From contig OX393565.1 of the NCBI GenBank assembly GCA_947652115.1, forward strand, positions 16,836,467 to 16,900,466: a DNA stretch of 64,000 nt. The letters run 5' to 3'. The notes beneath the pieces were generated by a model, which had not been told where the DNA came from, searched no databases, and saw only the letters and a list, made by a program, of their open reading frames with translations. Of the stretch, positions 43,409-54,921 are shown one piece after another. Within the stretch, counting starts at the first letter, position 1, and every line of letters begins with the position of its first letter. The position numbers and the translations under genes are program-made. The DNA is from Blastomussa wellsi. Taxonomy: Eukaryota; Cnidaria; Anthozoa; Scleractinia; Plerogyridae.

Positions 43409-44404
43409 AGTCATGTGAAGAGTTGTTTGTCAGTCGAATGTTATGAGTCTGGTTCGTGAAAACTGATTGGTCAGTTTAGCCGTGATGTTATTGGCTGTGA
43501 TGCTCACCTCATTACCACGATGTCAGTAATAGACAGTCAAGATTTCATTTTCCATGCTTTGAGAAAAATAAAATAAACAAGTTTAGGATCGGAAACGAAA
43601 AACAGTGGTGACAGTTCTGATAGTATTGACGTTGTTTTACCCTACTGAAAGCCTTGTGAACAATGTTTTTAAACGTTGAAGATGTTGGACCAAATTCTTT
43701 CCTGGCTTATTGCGGGCGACAAGAGGAGCCCGCAATCCTAATCCCAACGTTGCTTTTACGAACGCATGCGCCGCTGTTTTGTAGTTTGGTCCTGACTCGA
43801 TCTTTGCTCTTAAGTCTTCCACCACGAATGTATGGAATGCAAAGAACGCAAATTGAGCGTATCAATTCACGTCGCGTTGGCCACGTTCCGCCTCCAGCGA
43901 GTAGCGAGAGTGGTTCGTCCTTTACCTGAAGCGTGGAGCTAGAGCGTTGTCCGTCCTTGACCTCGTAAGTGTATAATTAGAGATTGTGGTTCGTTCGATC
44001 TGAACTGGCAAAGCGTATAATCTGAACTGGCAAGCGTGGCTCGTCCGATCTGTTCGTTGGTTCGCCTTTGAATTGTGGAGCGAGAGCGTCGTTCGTCCTT
44101 CAATCCTTGAAAGAGGGCGTTGTTTTATCTTTGCAGGTTAGTAAGGTTTTTACACCTATAAATATTATTTTGAGGTATTGTAATCGTGAAACAGTGACTA
44201 TTTAACCGCTGTTTTTACATACGTAGCTCAGCTTTCTGTCACCCACTTCGGTTTGTTTATGTAATATCGGCACAGTTTTGCCACAGTTTACATGTACCAT
44301 TGAACCGCTTTGTTCACCACGAAAGAAGTCTTCTTTATTGTAGCAATCCTCTCTCAAAATATAGATCTATCACGGCAAAATCACGGCAAATACATTGTAA
44401 GCTC

Positions 44405-44515
44405 TATCACGTGCGAAAGCGTTGTGTTTCCAAACAGCGAAGCCTTCGCATTGAAAGCTGTATCTCAACCTATCACGTGCGACAGCGTTGTGTTTCCAAA
44501 CAGCGAAGCCCTCGC
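44405..44515. repeat. Short direct duplication before the Helitron ORF
   Basis: TATCACGTGCGA(A/C)AGCGTTGTG TTTCCAAACAGCGAAGCC occurs at 44405 and again at 44471, a spacing of 66 bp, about 100 bases before the helicase start codon. It may belong to the Helitron promoter or leader. Confidence 0.6.
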
Positions 44516-44613
44516 TGCGATTTCAAATATAAACAAAACATAACTTATAAAAAACCCTTCGCCAGCAAAGGTGCAGAAGTCTTTCATTCAACTGCACAGG
44601 CACGTTGGGTAAA

Positions 44614-47600
44614 ATGCGTGGTCGTTCTGCCAAATCAGTTCGATGTTACAAAAGAGAAAGGGAACCATCGAGAGTACCTAAACGGAAATTGTCTCACCTT
44701 TTAAATCACAGACAGAGGAGAAAACAAGTTAAACTTATTTTGCAAAACAATATTCCTAGGTCATCAGGTTTTAATAACTTCTTCAAAACGTTTAAAACTT
44801 GGTCTTCAAGATACCGCTTTGAAAGTTGTTTTCTTTACTATTACTTTTGCTCAAAGCTGAATATTTCAAAAAACTTCCCGGCTTCTGACGAAACTATTCC
44901 GAAATCTATCGGTGGTGATTATTCAAACCCATCATCGAAAAAGTTTTCTGGGCTTAATCCTTTCCCATCACTTTCCGGTGGCATGTATACCAACAATGCA
45001 CACTTATCTCAAATAGACACAAATGCTTCTAGGGCAAGTGCTGAAGGAAGTTCTTATCACCGATTGATTAATAGATTATGTGAGAAAGGTTTGCAGGCTT
45101 TAGATGTTGGTGGCTCTGGTGACTGCTTTTTCAGAGCAATTTCACATCAGTATTATGGTACTCCCGAGTTGCACATTGCCATAAGGCAGGCTGGCGTTAG
45201 CTATTTAGAACAGCATCCTGATTTGTTTATTGAGAGTGTGTCTGAGAATTCATGGCAAAGTTATTTGCAAAGGATGGCCACACCAGGCACATGGTGTGAC
45301 AACATTATCATACAAGCAGTAGCAAATCAACTTAATTGTGTCATTCATATTACTGAGTCAAGGCTTTCTTGTACAGAAGGCTCTACAATAACCCCACCCA
45401 GACCTGATGAAAAACCACGATTATTGTTTGTAGGTTACCTAGAAGACTTGCATTATGTTTCCACAGTACCTCATACTTCTAATAAGAATGCCTTGAAATA
45501 TCTTAAATTCAAATTATCAAAATCTGATAAGGAACATAAAAAAAAAATAATAAATCAGCAAAATAACAGGCAGAGAAAAAGGAAACAAGAGCAAACTATG
45601 GAGAATAATGTGAAAAAGGCACGCAATAAGGAACAGTATTTACTAAGTTTTGATGCAGAAAGACATGGAGATATCCACAAACAGGACTGGGCAAAACAAA
45701 ACATAACTAAATTCCATAATTCCAATAGTTATGAAATTTACCAATGCAAAGTTTGTTTTGAAGCATGGCCATTGAGAGTGGCACCAAAATGTCCACAAAA
45801 TTATACATGTTCTAGATGCTCAAGAGAAAAGGAGTCACCAAAAAAATTCTCCAAGGAAAACTTTATGATACCCTCAGCAGTACCCAGTGAACTTTCTGGT
45901 TTAACACAAGTAGAAGAAATGTTGGTAGCTAAAGCTCTTCCTATAATGCATATTTACATCAAACCAGGGGGACAAAGAGGATATTCAGGGCATACAATAA
46001 ATCTACCTCAAAATGTCAGTGAGTTGGCACGTTCGCTTCCAAGATACCCTAAAGATTTATCAATAATTGTTGTTAAAGCAAAAGGAAAAGAGAATTTTGT
46101 TAAAAACCTTTTAGTTAGGAGACAAGTGGTATCAGATGCAATTCACTGGCTTATTGAAAATAATCCACACTATTCAGATATTGAATTAAATTATCACGCA
46201 TTAAATTCTTTACCACTGAATGATGTTCCTAATGAAATCCTTTCTATAGAAACCGAAGACACAACGATAGATAATAATGCAACACCCTCTCCAGATTTTG
46301 GTCCAGTTGCTGATGAAGAAGATATTGTATATAACAGTAATACAGATTCTTCAAGTTTTCTACCTGTAAATGACACCCAGCAACAAGAGGTTGATTTCAT
46401 TCGTAAGAATCTTTCCCAAGGACAAATGAATTGGCCAACTTTGGGTAACAGCCCATTAAATGAATATGTCACTCCCTTTTTAGCCACAATGGCGTTTCCA
46501 ACATTGTTTCCTGATGGTAAAGGGGATCCAACAAATCCTGCAATTTTAAAAAATGTAACTTTGAAAGAAAAGGTGAAACATCTAATTAAATTTGCTGAGA
46601 AAAGAGACAATAAATGGATTTATCGTTTTGCAAATCATCCAAGGTTTTCATACTGGGCTTTAAACATGATTCAGCGTAAACAAATTTTACAACAAACAGG
46701 AATTTTTTTAAAGCAAAATCCTGGAGAACAGCATTTAACTATGGAAGAACTAAGAGAAATGGTTAACAGTAATAATGCAAACCTTTTGTTGAACAAGCTG
46801 TCCCGTTACATTACTAACATAACTGGATCAGATGCTTATTGGTTCAAAGCAAAAGAAGATTTAAAAGCAATCATTCAACATGCTGGACCTCCAACATTCT
46901 TTTTCACATTTTCAGCAGCAGATATGCATTGGCCAGAATTGCACTTTCTTTTTGGAAATGAAGGAGATGAAGGGAATAGCTCATCTATAAGACGTAACAA
47001 TGTTATTAACAATCCTCACATTGTTGATTGGTTTTTTACTGAACGTTTAAAAAAATTTATAAAACACTGGCTATATGATTCACTTGATGCAAAATGGCAC
47101 TGGTATAGATTTGAATATCAGTCTAGAGGGAGCATCCATTGTCATGGTGTTGCTAAACTTAAAAATGATCCAGACCTGTGCAAGTTGAGTGAAACTGCAC
47201 TAAATGGTTATTTGGCAGAAATTAATAAAGATAATGCTAATAGTACATTAGTAAGTGAAGGTAAAATAGCTACTGAAAAGATCTGTCAATATGTTGATTG
47301 GCTGTTGTCCACCTGTAACCCAAATCCTCCAGATAATGGACTATGGATAAAGCCTTCTATTCATCCTTGTCAAGAATACCACAAAGATATCAAAGATTCT
47401 GACAGTGACTATGTTGATTTGTTGAATATGGTTCAAAGACACACTCGATGCAGTACTAATTACTGTTTAAGGACAAAGTACAATGAAACAGAACCAAAAT
47501 GTAGATTTAAGTTTCCATTTGAAACATGCGATAAAACCTCATTGCATTTCGAGCCTATTCATTCAAAATACAACACATCAATTAAATACAAAATTCAGGT

Positions 47601-50016
47601 CACTACAAAAAGAAATGATGCCAGAGTTAACAACCACCAGCGCTTTCAACTACAAGGCTGGAGAGCTAATTGTGATATTCAAGTAGTTATAGATTACCAT
47701 GCATGTGTGGAGTACTTAGCAAAGTATGCAGCAAAAAGTGAAACCAGATCACATCTCCTTAAGCAAGCGTTCAGTAGCATTGTGCATAATTCACAAGTAA
47801 ATACCAATGCTGCATCCATAATTAAGAAAACTGTAATGAAAACACTCGGCCAGAGAGATTTTTCTGCACAAGAGACAATGCACCATTTACTTTCCTTAAA
47901 CCTTGTAAGTTCATCCTTTAATGTTGTTCCTATAAACTTAAATGGTTCACGAAGACTCAATAAAACAACACAGCCTGATGTTAAAGCAACAACAGACAGT
48001 TTGCTTGATGTCTATGCTGAACGTGTAAAATATCAAGGCACTGTAAAATGTGACTTACACAATTTAAATTTTCTTCAATTTGCAATGAGATACAAACTTG
48101 TCAATGGAAAATTAATAGATCAGCCCGATAATCTAATACCAAGGGTTTTCCCCACATACTCCTCAAATCCCAAAAGTACAAATTTTGGCTTGTACTGTAA
48201 ATACCAGTTGCTAAGATATAAGCCTTGGAAAAACAAACAGGATGATGCATGGGAAAACAAAGGAAACAGTAATGATGTGTTCATTTCACAGTGGAAAACA
48301 TTTTTGCAAACAGATTATGCCAAAAAACACGTGCCTGACTGGCATGGTAAACTAGAAGACATACAGTCCATCTGTGATAATGAACACACTCAAAACAATG
48401 CGGAACCAGAACAACAACGTGAAGAATGGATGGTTTTAGCAGACTTCATACACTCAACTAATTCAAATGATTTTGACGCCTTTTCAGAAAATAACTGGCA
48501 CAGTTACAGTTATCCATACACCTCACAGCAACTGCTACAAATGAGTTCTTGGATAAATTCAACAAAGAAGTACTATGAAAGCCAAGATCAAAACTGCAAT
48601 GTGGACATAAATACTTTTAGTAGCATGCAGTCACTTGCTTACAATATAGTCAAAGACCATTTCGAAAACACAAACCCTCAGTCACCCTTGCATTTGATAA
48701 TAAATGGTTTTGCTGGAACAGGTAAAAGTTACCTCATTAATGCATTGAGAAATCTTCTACAAAACAATTGTACTGTAACAGCAACTACTGGAAAAGCTTC
48801 ATTCAATGTAAATGGCATAACCATCCATTCACTTCTTAACTTACCTGTTGGTTCCAGAGGCAACACAGATTTGAAAGGGCAAACTCTTGTAAGATTACAA
48901 GATAAACTACATGATATAAAATATATACTCATTGACGAGTACTCTATGCTTGGGCAAACATTGCTTGGCTGGATTGATAAACGTTGTAGGCAGGCAACTG
49001 GTCAACAGGATGAAGTTTTTGGAAATGTGTCAATTATTTTAATAGGGGACCCTGCACAGTTACCACCTGTTGCAGACAAACCTTTGTATCATGCCAAGCC
49101 ATCAGGGGTTATAGGTGAACAAGGCCATCTTGCATATTTGATGTTTGACAAAGTTGTAAAATTATCTGAAAACCAAAGAGTGCAAGGTTCAAACTCAAAA
49201 CAGGTTTCTTTTAAAGAATTATTAGAGCGTCTGAGAAACGGAGATTCAACTAAAGAAGACTGGCAACTTCTTCTTACTCGCCAACCATCAGCCGTACCTA
49301 ATCTCAATGAATTTGAAAATGCAATAAGATTATTTTATGGCAATGATCAAGTGGCTACTTATAATTATGACAAACTATTAAAGCTCCGTCAACCAATAGC
49401 TCAAATTGAAGCTCGTCATTCCTCTTCGATTGCAAAGGCTATTTCTCCTGAAGAAATGTGCGGATTAGTTCCAACCTTATTTCTAGCTAGAGAAGCATCT
49501 GTGATGCTTACTATAAATTTGTGGGCAGAGGTTGGACTTTGTAATGGGGCAACAGGAAAAGTAATAGATATTGTTTACGCAGACAACCACTTACCACCAA
49601 ACTTGCCGATAGCAGTAATAGTTCAGTTTGAACGTTACACAGGACCATCATTTATTGACACTTTACCAAAATGTGTTCCAATACCCCCAATTACTATTAC
49701 TTCTAAATCACTTGAAACCTTTCATGAAAGACAGCAATTGCCATTAAAACTTTCATGGGCAATGACAATACATAAAAGCCAAGGACTAACTCTTCCGAAG
49801 GCATGGATAGATATTGGTAAAAGTGAAAAAGCAGCAGGAATTACATATGTTGCAATAAGCAGAGTTCGTTCACTTGATTCTTGCATAATTGAACCTATGA
49901 CATTTGAGCGCCTTGCAAATATTAAGAAATCTTCTCAATTTCAATTTAGACTGAAGGAAGAGAAACGCTTGAGTAAATTAGCAGAGGATTTAAAATCTGT
50001 TTTAATACCAAAATAA
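44614..50016 (+). CDS. Helitron replicase: OTU protease, Rep HUH nuclease and PIF1 helicase
   Basis: 1800 residues in one uninterrupted frame. The protein drives rolling-circle transposition: the Rep nuclease nicks DNA and the helicase unwinds it. A basic N-terminus is followed by an OTU-type cysteine protease domain (about 150-285) with [12 protein letters not shown] (C171) and a late HxV. A Cys-rich zinc segment ([19 protein letters not shown]) lies near 385-410. The Helitron-like N domain and Rep follow, with the HUH motif HCH at 842-844 and the paired tyrosines Y1034 and Y1038 in [11 protein letters not shown]. The helicase has Walker A GFAGTGKS (about 1365-1372), Walker B IDEYSML (1440-), GDPAQLPPV, and the C-terminal [17 protein letters not shown] and YVAISRVRS motifs. 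ATG at 44614 is the first in frame; a TTG nine bases earlier was ignored. All key residues are present, so it may be active. OTU domains are known in several animal Helitrons. Confidence 0.93.
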   Translation: MRGRSAKSVRCYKREREPSRVPKRKLSHLLNHRQRRKQVKLILQNNIPRSSGFNNFFKTFKTWSSRYRFESCFLYYYFCSKLNISKNFPASDETIPKSIGGDYSNPSSKKFSGLNPFPSLSGGMYTNNAHLSQIDTNASRASAEGSSYHRLINRLCEKGLQALDVGGSGDCFFRAISHQYYGTPELHIAIRQAGVSYLEQHPDLFIESVSENSWQSYLQRMATPGTWCDNIIIQAVANQLNCVIHITESRLSCTEGSTITPPRPDEKPRLLFVGYLEDLHYVSTVPHTSNKNALKYLKFKLSKSDKEHKKKIINQQNNRQRKRKQEQTMENNVKKARNKEQYLLSFDAERHGDIHKQDWAKQNITKFHNSNSYEIYQCKVCFEAWPLRVAPKCPQNYTCSRCSREKESPKKFSKENFMIPSAVPSELSGLTQVEEMLVAKALPIMHIYIKPGGQRGYSGHTINLPQNVSELARSLPRYPKDLSIIVVKAKGKENFVKNLLVRRQVVSDAIHWLIENNPHYSDIELNYHALNSLPLNDVPNEILSIETEDTTIDNNATPSPDFGPVADEEDIVYNSNTDSSSFLPVNDTQQQEVDFIRKNLSQGQMNWPTLGNSPLNEYVTPFLATMAFPTLFPDGKGDPTNPAILKNVTLKEKVKHLIKFAEKRDNKWIYRFANHPRFSYWALNMIQRKQILQQTGIFLKQNPGEQHLTMEELREMVNSNNANLLLNKLSRYITNITGSDAYWFKAKEDLKAIIQHAGPPTFFFTFSAADMHWPELHFLFGNEGDEGNSSSIRRNNVINNPHIVDWFFTERLKKFIKHWLYDSLDAKWHWYRFEYQSRGSIHCHGVAKLKNDPDLCKLSETALNGYLAEINKDNANSTLVSEGKIATEKICQYVDWLLSTCNPNPPDNGLWIKPSIHPCQEYHKDIKDSDSDYVDLLNMVQRHTRCSTNYCLRTKYNETEPKCRFKFPFETCDKTSLHFEPIHSKYNTSIKYKIQVTTKRNDARVNNHQRFQLQGWRANCDIQVVIDYHACVEYLAKYAAKSETRSHLLKQAFSSIVHNSQVNTNAASIIKKTVMKTLGQRDFSAQETMHHLLSLNLVSSSFNVVPINLNGSRRLNKTTQPDVKATTDSLLDVYAERVKYQGTVKCDLHNLNFLQFAMRYKLVNGKLIDQPDNLIPRVFPTYSSNPKSTNFGLYCKYQLLRYKPWKNKQDDAWENKGNSNDVFISQWKTFLQTDYAKKHVPDWHGKLEDIQSICDNEHTQNNAEPEQQREEWMVLADFIHSTNSNDFDAFSENNWHSYSYPYTSQQLLQMSSWINSTKKYYESQDQNCNVDINTFSSMQSLAYNIVKDHFENTNPQSPLHLIINGFAGTGKSYLINALRNLLQNNCTVTATTGKASFNVNGITIHSLLNLPVGSRGNTDLKGQTLVRLQDKLHDIKYILIDEYSMLGQTLLGWIDKRCRQATGQQDEVFGNVSIILIGDPAQLPPVADKPLYHAKPSGVIGEQGHLAYLMFDKVVKLSENQRVQGSNSKQVSFKELLERLRNGDSTKEDWQLLLTRQPSAVPNLNEFENAIRLFYGNDQVATYNYDKLLKLRQPIAQIEARHSSSIAKAISPEEMCGLVPTLFLAREASVMLTINLWAEVGLCNGATGKVIDIVYADNHLPPNLPIAVIVQFERYTGPSFIDTLPKCVPIPPITITSKSLETFHERQQLPLKLSWAMTIHKSQGLTLPKAWIDIGKSEKAAGITYVAISRVRSLDSCIIEPMTFERLANIKKSSQFQFRLKEEKRLSKLAEDLKSVLIPK

Positions 50017-50253
50017 TGCAATCGAACAAAATAAAAATATTGTACAAAATTTCTTTAATGTACTTTTTTTAGTTTTTTTTTTTAATACAGTAAAAAACAT
50101 AAGGGATAATTTAATACCCTTTCTTTTATAAATTTCCTTCCAACTGTAGAATTTAATACCTGTGGGAACTCCCATTACAAAAACCAAGTTGAAACTTAAA
50201 CTAACATATTGTGCTTTTCTTCAAAAGGAAAAACTCGAAGTCACTACACAACA

Positions 50254-51533
50254 ATGTCTTCAAGCCCTTTAAAACGAAAAGGTACGTATCCATTTTACTT
50301 ATTATATACTAATCATTTATTTTGCTATAAAACCAATCTAAAGCAATAAGTAACTAGGTTACGATTGCCTCTTATGTTATAAATTGTTACAAAAATTTAA
50401 ACAACTGAGCTTACAATTCCTTATCGAAATGTTTTCACTATATATTAACAAATTCCTTTTTCCCCCTTTCAGAAAGTGACCCAGGCTTTATTTATGACGT
50501 TTCACCTATGAAAAAAGGGAAAAAAGGAACACAGTACTACCACTGTACCCTACAAACCTCTCCTACTAAACAGTGGAGAGTGGTTGGATTCGACCAAGCC
50601 ACACACTCCCAATGCCAGCTCTATGAAAAAACAGGAAATCCAGTGAAGCTACTAAATGTCAGGGAAGAAGATGGTCAGTTTCTCGTAAATCAAACAACTA
50701 CATTACGTCAGATGACAACTAGTGATGTAACCTTCACCAGTACCCCTCCATCGTCGTCGTCATCATCCTCATCAGATGGAGGCGCACACAATAGCCCCAC
50801 TGTAGCTTCCACCAACATTACATTAAACCAACTACCAACTCTGACGCGAAACCAAAAGGTCAATGTAACAGGAGCTCTGTCTCTTGGTCAAAAGCCACCA
50901 AAAGAAGTTACAAAAAGGAATAATCAGCAAGGAAAAGTAAAAGAAGATTGCATTATTGAAGATGCCACTGGACATGCAGTAATCCACATATGGGATGAAC
51001 TCATAGAGAAACTCGAAAACTCAAAGACCTATACCTTGCAAAACGTGAGTGTTAAAAATTACTCAGGGAACACCATGCTGGGTACGACGGCGTCAACAAC
51101 GTTTAATGAGATACAGTCTGAACTTAAAGAACTCAAAGGTCCAGGTCTACTGCAGAATACTGACAAGAAAATCATTGTGGAAGAATTTAAATTTGTGGAT
51201 AAACTTAACGTTTACTTCCAATGCCAAATTAAATCATGCAACAAAAAGATCCCGTATGACATCAGTGCAAATATTGTAAGATGCCCGTCATGCAATGCCA
51301 CACAAAAAACAAAAGCTTGCAAAAAGGCCATGTCTGCAAGACTTTGTGCAGATATTGACGGCAATGAAACTTGGTTCACAGCATTTACTGATGTGTTGCA
51401 GTGCCTCATCAACCAGAATGAAACTACCCTGACATCCGACAAGATATCAGAGGCTCTACTATCACTAGAAAATATCACCATGATTGTAGATGCAACGTCC
51501 AATTACATCAAAAACATTGTGAAGCCTGAATAA
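50254..51533 (+). CDS. RPA-like single-strand DNA-binding protein of the Helitron, two exons
   Basis: Exon 1 (50254-50281) encodes MSSSPLKRK and ends AAAAG|GTACGT; exon 2 (50473-51533) follows CCCCCTTTCAG and continues ESDPGFIYDVSPMKKGKKGT. The spliced frame is 362 residues. The first third is followed by a Ser run (about 95-105), then OB-fold-like segments: KVNVTGALSLG, EDCIIEDATGHAVIHIWDEL, and a zinc-ribbon type block CQIKSCNKK ... RCPSCNATQK similar to the C-terminal domain of RPA70. It lies 237 bases after the replicase stop on the same strand. Helitrons in many animals and plants carry RPA-like genes, thought to coat single-stranded DNA during rolling-circle replication. The splice sites are read from the sequence; function is by family. 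Confidence 0.88.
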
Positions 51534-53354
51534 CTTCACTTACACTGAGGGCAGTTACAGTTTCAATTTTTACACATTTAAGCATCTGGATATGCTTTCA
51601 TTTGTATATACATTACAATGTACACGTTCTGTTTCAGTTTTAAGACAGCATAACAAAGATTATGACATTTCACATGCAGATGTGACTGCCAAATACTCAG
51701 CAACTACACAATAACATTTAATAATTCAGTTATAGTTTCAATTGTTACACAGAGTTTAGTACATGTAGCAATCGATTGTTTTGTTTCAATTTTCATTGAA
51801 ATGTTAGACTATTCCCACAAATAAGAAATATCGTTTTCTACATTATATTGTGGAATAACCTAAAATTTCTTATTTATTGCTCGTTTCGTTTCAGTTTATA
51901 TACAGTGACATTTTAGACAATGCACATCTACAAGTACCATGTATGATTTCATTCTTATTCATTAAAATACTCTAATTTTCCATGTAATAATTTTAAATAA
52001 ATCATTTCTGCGTAACATCAATTATCTTTGACTCATTCAATATGCTACAGCTGAATCACTCTATTGGTGGTGTAAAATAGAGGAGACAACAGGGTGAGAC
52101 CAGAGGTGTCTTTATGGAAAAAATGCAACCCTGCAACACCATACATTTCTCCCTATGGGCACCAATATGTTTCATTAACAAAATAACCAAAATGCAAAGT
52201 ACTAGCCCGCACTTCCTAACCTTTGGTTATTACTAGTCTTTTAAGCCATAATTTTAACATTAGGAACAGTGGAGCCACTGCCGTTCTTCCAAAAGCGAAA
52301 CTTGAATTTGCACGGAAAAGTTTTTATTTTTTATTTTTTTATTTTTGCTTCAATTTTTAATTCTTTACCTTTAAAAACAAGACGTTCGTATGGAACGTGA
52401 AGCCGCGCTCAAAAAATTTAACTGAATTGTTGCTTAAAAAGTCAGTAATTATTATCGGCTTTTGCCCGTGAAAAACGCTCAGCACGAAGCTGTAAAAGTA
52501 ATATGTTACATGCAACTGACTGCTACTTTACTCGATAAAGCAACTGGAAAGCGGGACAGGCCTTTTTAAAACGTTATTTGTTGATGTTGTGATTCAGCAA
52601 AAATTGCGTTATGTTGAAGCGTGACATTCAGATTTTTGATACACAATACTCGGCCGTGAATAAGGTCAAACACTGTAATCCTCATCAAATATAATTTGTC
52701 TCTTTGGTCTTTGTGCCATATCGCTTGAAAAAAAATGTGTATTCACACTAAACAGATAACAAACTAGTGAAATACTCCTAGATCGATCGGCCAAATGAAA
52801 AGGAATTAACACGGAGACGTGTGGGAATGTTTTTGCAAGGTAAACAAATTCCGTGAATGATGTGGTGCTATACATGTCCAAACACGTACCGGCCTAGCCG
52901 GCTACAGGGCTCGTAGACTTATCTTCTGCGCACGCGTAAAGCGTAAAGTGCAAACTAGAAAGAATACTACCACAAGGAAACCAAAAATATACCTTGGAGA
53001 TATATTTCAAAAGTAACGTAGATTTGGCCGGATAATGCAAGAATTAATTAATTCACTTTTAATTAGTTTGCCGAAACGAACGAACAAAAACGAACCAAAC
53101 AGAATTAAAATAAATTCCGCCTCGAGCAAGAGCCGCCCAGGCCTACGGGTGCGCGGCTAACTAGGCAAATTAGCAGTAGGATTTTATTTAGGGAGCCTCT
53201 AGATTATTTTTTTGCATAGAGCAGTCAATGTAGTTTGCGTTAGTTATTCAGTATTAGCGTTTTTATCTTTTTATTTAACAAATAAAGAAGCCTAAGCCAT
53301 GTATTATACTGTCATAAAACAAGACGGGCATTTGAGAACACAAGGGAAATGTAT
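51534..53354. other. Region after the Helitron genes
   Basis: AT-rich, no host gene that I can support. It includes a hairpin with CTAG (52182-52236) that may mark the Helitron 3' end. A 17-residue minus-strand frame MAQRPKRQIIFDEDYSV at about 52672-52722 is too short to call. Confidence 0.4.
52182..52236 (+). other. Possible Helitron 3' terminus: hairpin followed by CTAG
   Basis: AATAACCAAA (52182-52191) pairs with TTTGGTTATT (52222-52231) and is followed by A-CTAG and then T. Helitrons end in CTRR (usually CTAG) before T, with a hairpin just inside. The 30-base loop is longer than usual, so confidence is low. Confidence 0.3.
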
Positions 53355-53395
53355 CTACATTTCTCGAGTGTTCTCAAATGTCCGGAGTGTGATAT
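53284..53395. repeat. Partial copy of MITE family 1
   Basis: AAGAAGCCTAAGCC, TATTATACTGTCATAAAACA and GGGCATTTGAGAACAC match the left arm at 1540-1692; the right arm stops after GTGTTCTCAAATGTCCGGAG. Confidence 0.65.
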
Positions 53396-53567
53396 AGATT
53401 TTATACGCCGCGAGTAAAAACACCAAAACACCCACGATCGATAAACTGAAGAAATTTAATTTCGCTTCTTCTACTTTCATCTCGAACTTAGAAGCTTCTT
53501 CGACAATCTCTGCAGCTTGACTCAGAATTTTGTCCGGAATTTTTTCATAGAAAATGTTCGCCGCCAT
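53355..53567 (-). CDS. Candidate small single-pass membrane protein ending inside a MITE
   Basis: 70 codons. MAANIFYEKIPDKILSQAAE opens the frame from an ATGGCGGC context common at animal start codons. Residues 21-40 are an acidic helix, 41-60 are a clear membrane segment (FFSLSIVGVLVFLLAAYKIY), and the last dozen residues, TLRTFENTREM, come from the MITE at 53284-53395. I do not recognise a family. It may be an intact first exon whose donor was lost, or a short gene given a new end by the MITE. No neighbour supports a role. Confidence 0.35.
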   Translation of the reverse strand: MAANIFYEKIPDKILSQAAEIVEEASKFEMKVEEAKLNFFSLSIVGVLVFLLAAYKIYITLRTFENTREM

Positions 53568-53685
53568 TCCTTCCGGTTCTGATTTCCTTTGTTTTAACGT
53601 GATGAATTATAAATGAGTTTGAGAAACTCTGATAAAACATGGGTTTTTGACCAATCAGAGCGCGCGAAGAGACCTATCTATATTA

Positions 53686-53690
<5 letters not shown>

Positions 53691-53725
<35 letters not shown>

Positions 53726-53727
53726 GA

Positions 53728-53768
<41 letters not shown>

Positions 53769-53792
53769 CCGAGGGCGAGTAGTCTAATTGTT
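53691..53792. repeat. Fold-back element, 102 bp
   Basis: AACAATTAGACTACGAGC pairs with the right arm AGTAGTCTAATTGTT, and CTACGAGCGAATAGTCAAC with GTTGACTATCGCTCGTAG around a short loop. Confidence 0.7.
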
Positions 53793-54492
53793 TTAGTAGA
53801 AACTCTTAAGGTTGAAGTCCAAAACCTACATTATAATCATTTCATCGGGCATTGTGGCGTATTTTACGGGCTAAAATGGAGGGCTAATTCTTAGCCCGCC
53901 GCGTGGACCAATCAGAAACAAGAAAGTGAAGACGCTAGACAATCAGAATTGAAAACTATGTAACTGTTCGCGCCATTTTCTTGCTCGCAAGCAACTCTTC
54001 AAGCTCCGTCTGACTCAGTTGAGGCTTTTCCATCTGTGCTGTTCTATAGCTCTGTAAGGACAATACGGCTTAAACGCCTAACAATTGAGCAAATTCTCAC
54101 TCTTCTCAACTAGATGAAGAGGAATTTATTTATGGAAACTCAAAGAAGAATCCAGGCAGCCAAACTGAAGTGAACGTAGGTCTGTTTTCATCAAGCGCAA
54201 CTCATTCAATTTCAAACTGCCAATTCAGTTTAGTTTGCTGCACAATTCATTTTAACAACGCTAAATAGATATTTCTTTGCTGTCTATAGAATTCTGTATG
54301 TGTAATTTCAAGAAAACGTAGAGCAAATTTTGTTCGAAGCATTAAACATGATTGAAGTTTCGGGTTTTCTGACAAGGTTCGAAAATATATTTAGCCTGAT
54401 TTTTTATCAAAACTAAACGCCGACTAACTGCCGGCAGTGTTCAAGATATCGCTTACTGTCTTTGATTGCTGTTCTCAATGCCCTCTGAAATG

Positions 54493-54630
54493 ATTATAAT
54501 AGTAATAGAGTGGATGTTCTTGGGAGTAAATATGTTTTTGGCCCTCCTCAGAGCTCATTTTAGCCCTCGCCAGTCTGATTCGGGCCAAGAACATATTTAC
54601 TCGCGCGAACATCAACTCTATTGTTATAAT
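54493..54630. repeat. Fold-back element, 138 bp
   Basis: ATTATAATAGTAATAGAG pairs with CTCTATTGTTATAAT, and GAGTAAATATGTTTTTGGCC with GGCCAAGAACATATTTACTC, giving a long imperfect hairpin. Confidence 0.65.
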
Positions 54631-54832
54631 ATTGTGCACTTTTGAGCCAAAATTGAAGAAAAACTACCGCTAAAAGAGCTACGCGCGCGCGGCGAATAGA
54701 AAACAGTGGGAGAACCAATCAGATTCGCGGATTTCCAATAGAACACAACTGAGTTTCTACTAATGTATTTTAAACAGGACCCATTTGATAATAGCACTCT
54801 TGTACTGAAGGGTTATTCTGTATAAATATTCG

Positions 54833-54861
54833 TTATTATTATTATTATTATTATTATTATA

Positions 54862-54921
<60 letters not shown>
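54833..54921. repeat. (ATT)n microsatellite
   Basis: About 29 TTA/ATT units with one interruption (ATAATT) near 54862. Confidence 0.95.

Larger units (their letters stand above)
42454..44613. other. Gap between GPCR 3 and the Helitron proteins
   Basis: Contains a Penelope-type fragment (43310-43440), degenerate repeats of GAGCG(A/T)GAGCGT and GTTCGTC at 43900-44110, and a duplicated stretch TATCACGTGCGA...AAACAGCGAAGCC at 44405-44515. The Helitron 5' end must lie here, but I could not fix it. Confidence 0.4.
44614..51533 (+). mobile_element. Autonomous Helitron (coding span; ends unresolved)
   Basis: Minimum extent from replicase start to RPA stop. Helitrons lack inverted repeats and target duplications, so ends must be found by TC/CTRR and a 3' hairpin. 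A possible 3' end is at 52182-52236. Codon use is AT-rich, unlike the neighbouring receptors and the Ty3 element. Confidence 0.85.

Noticed and set aside
46194..46610. 138-residue minus-strand open frame
   Set aside because: Antisense shadow of the Helitron replicase.
52666..52881. 71-residue minus-strand frame ending MAQRPKRQIIFDEDYSV
   Set aside because: No clear splice donor, no family and no support beyond a tidy N-terminal look.
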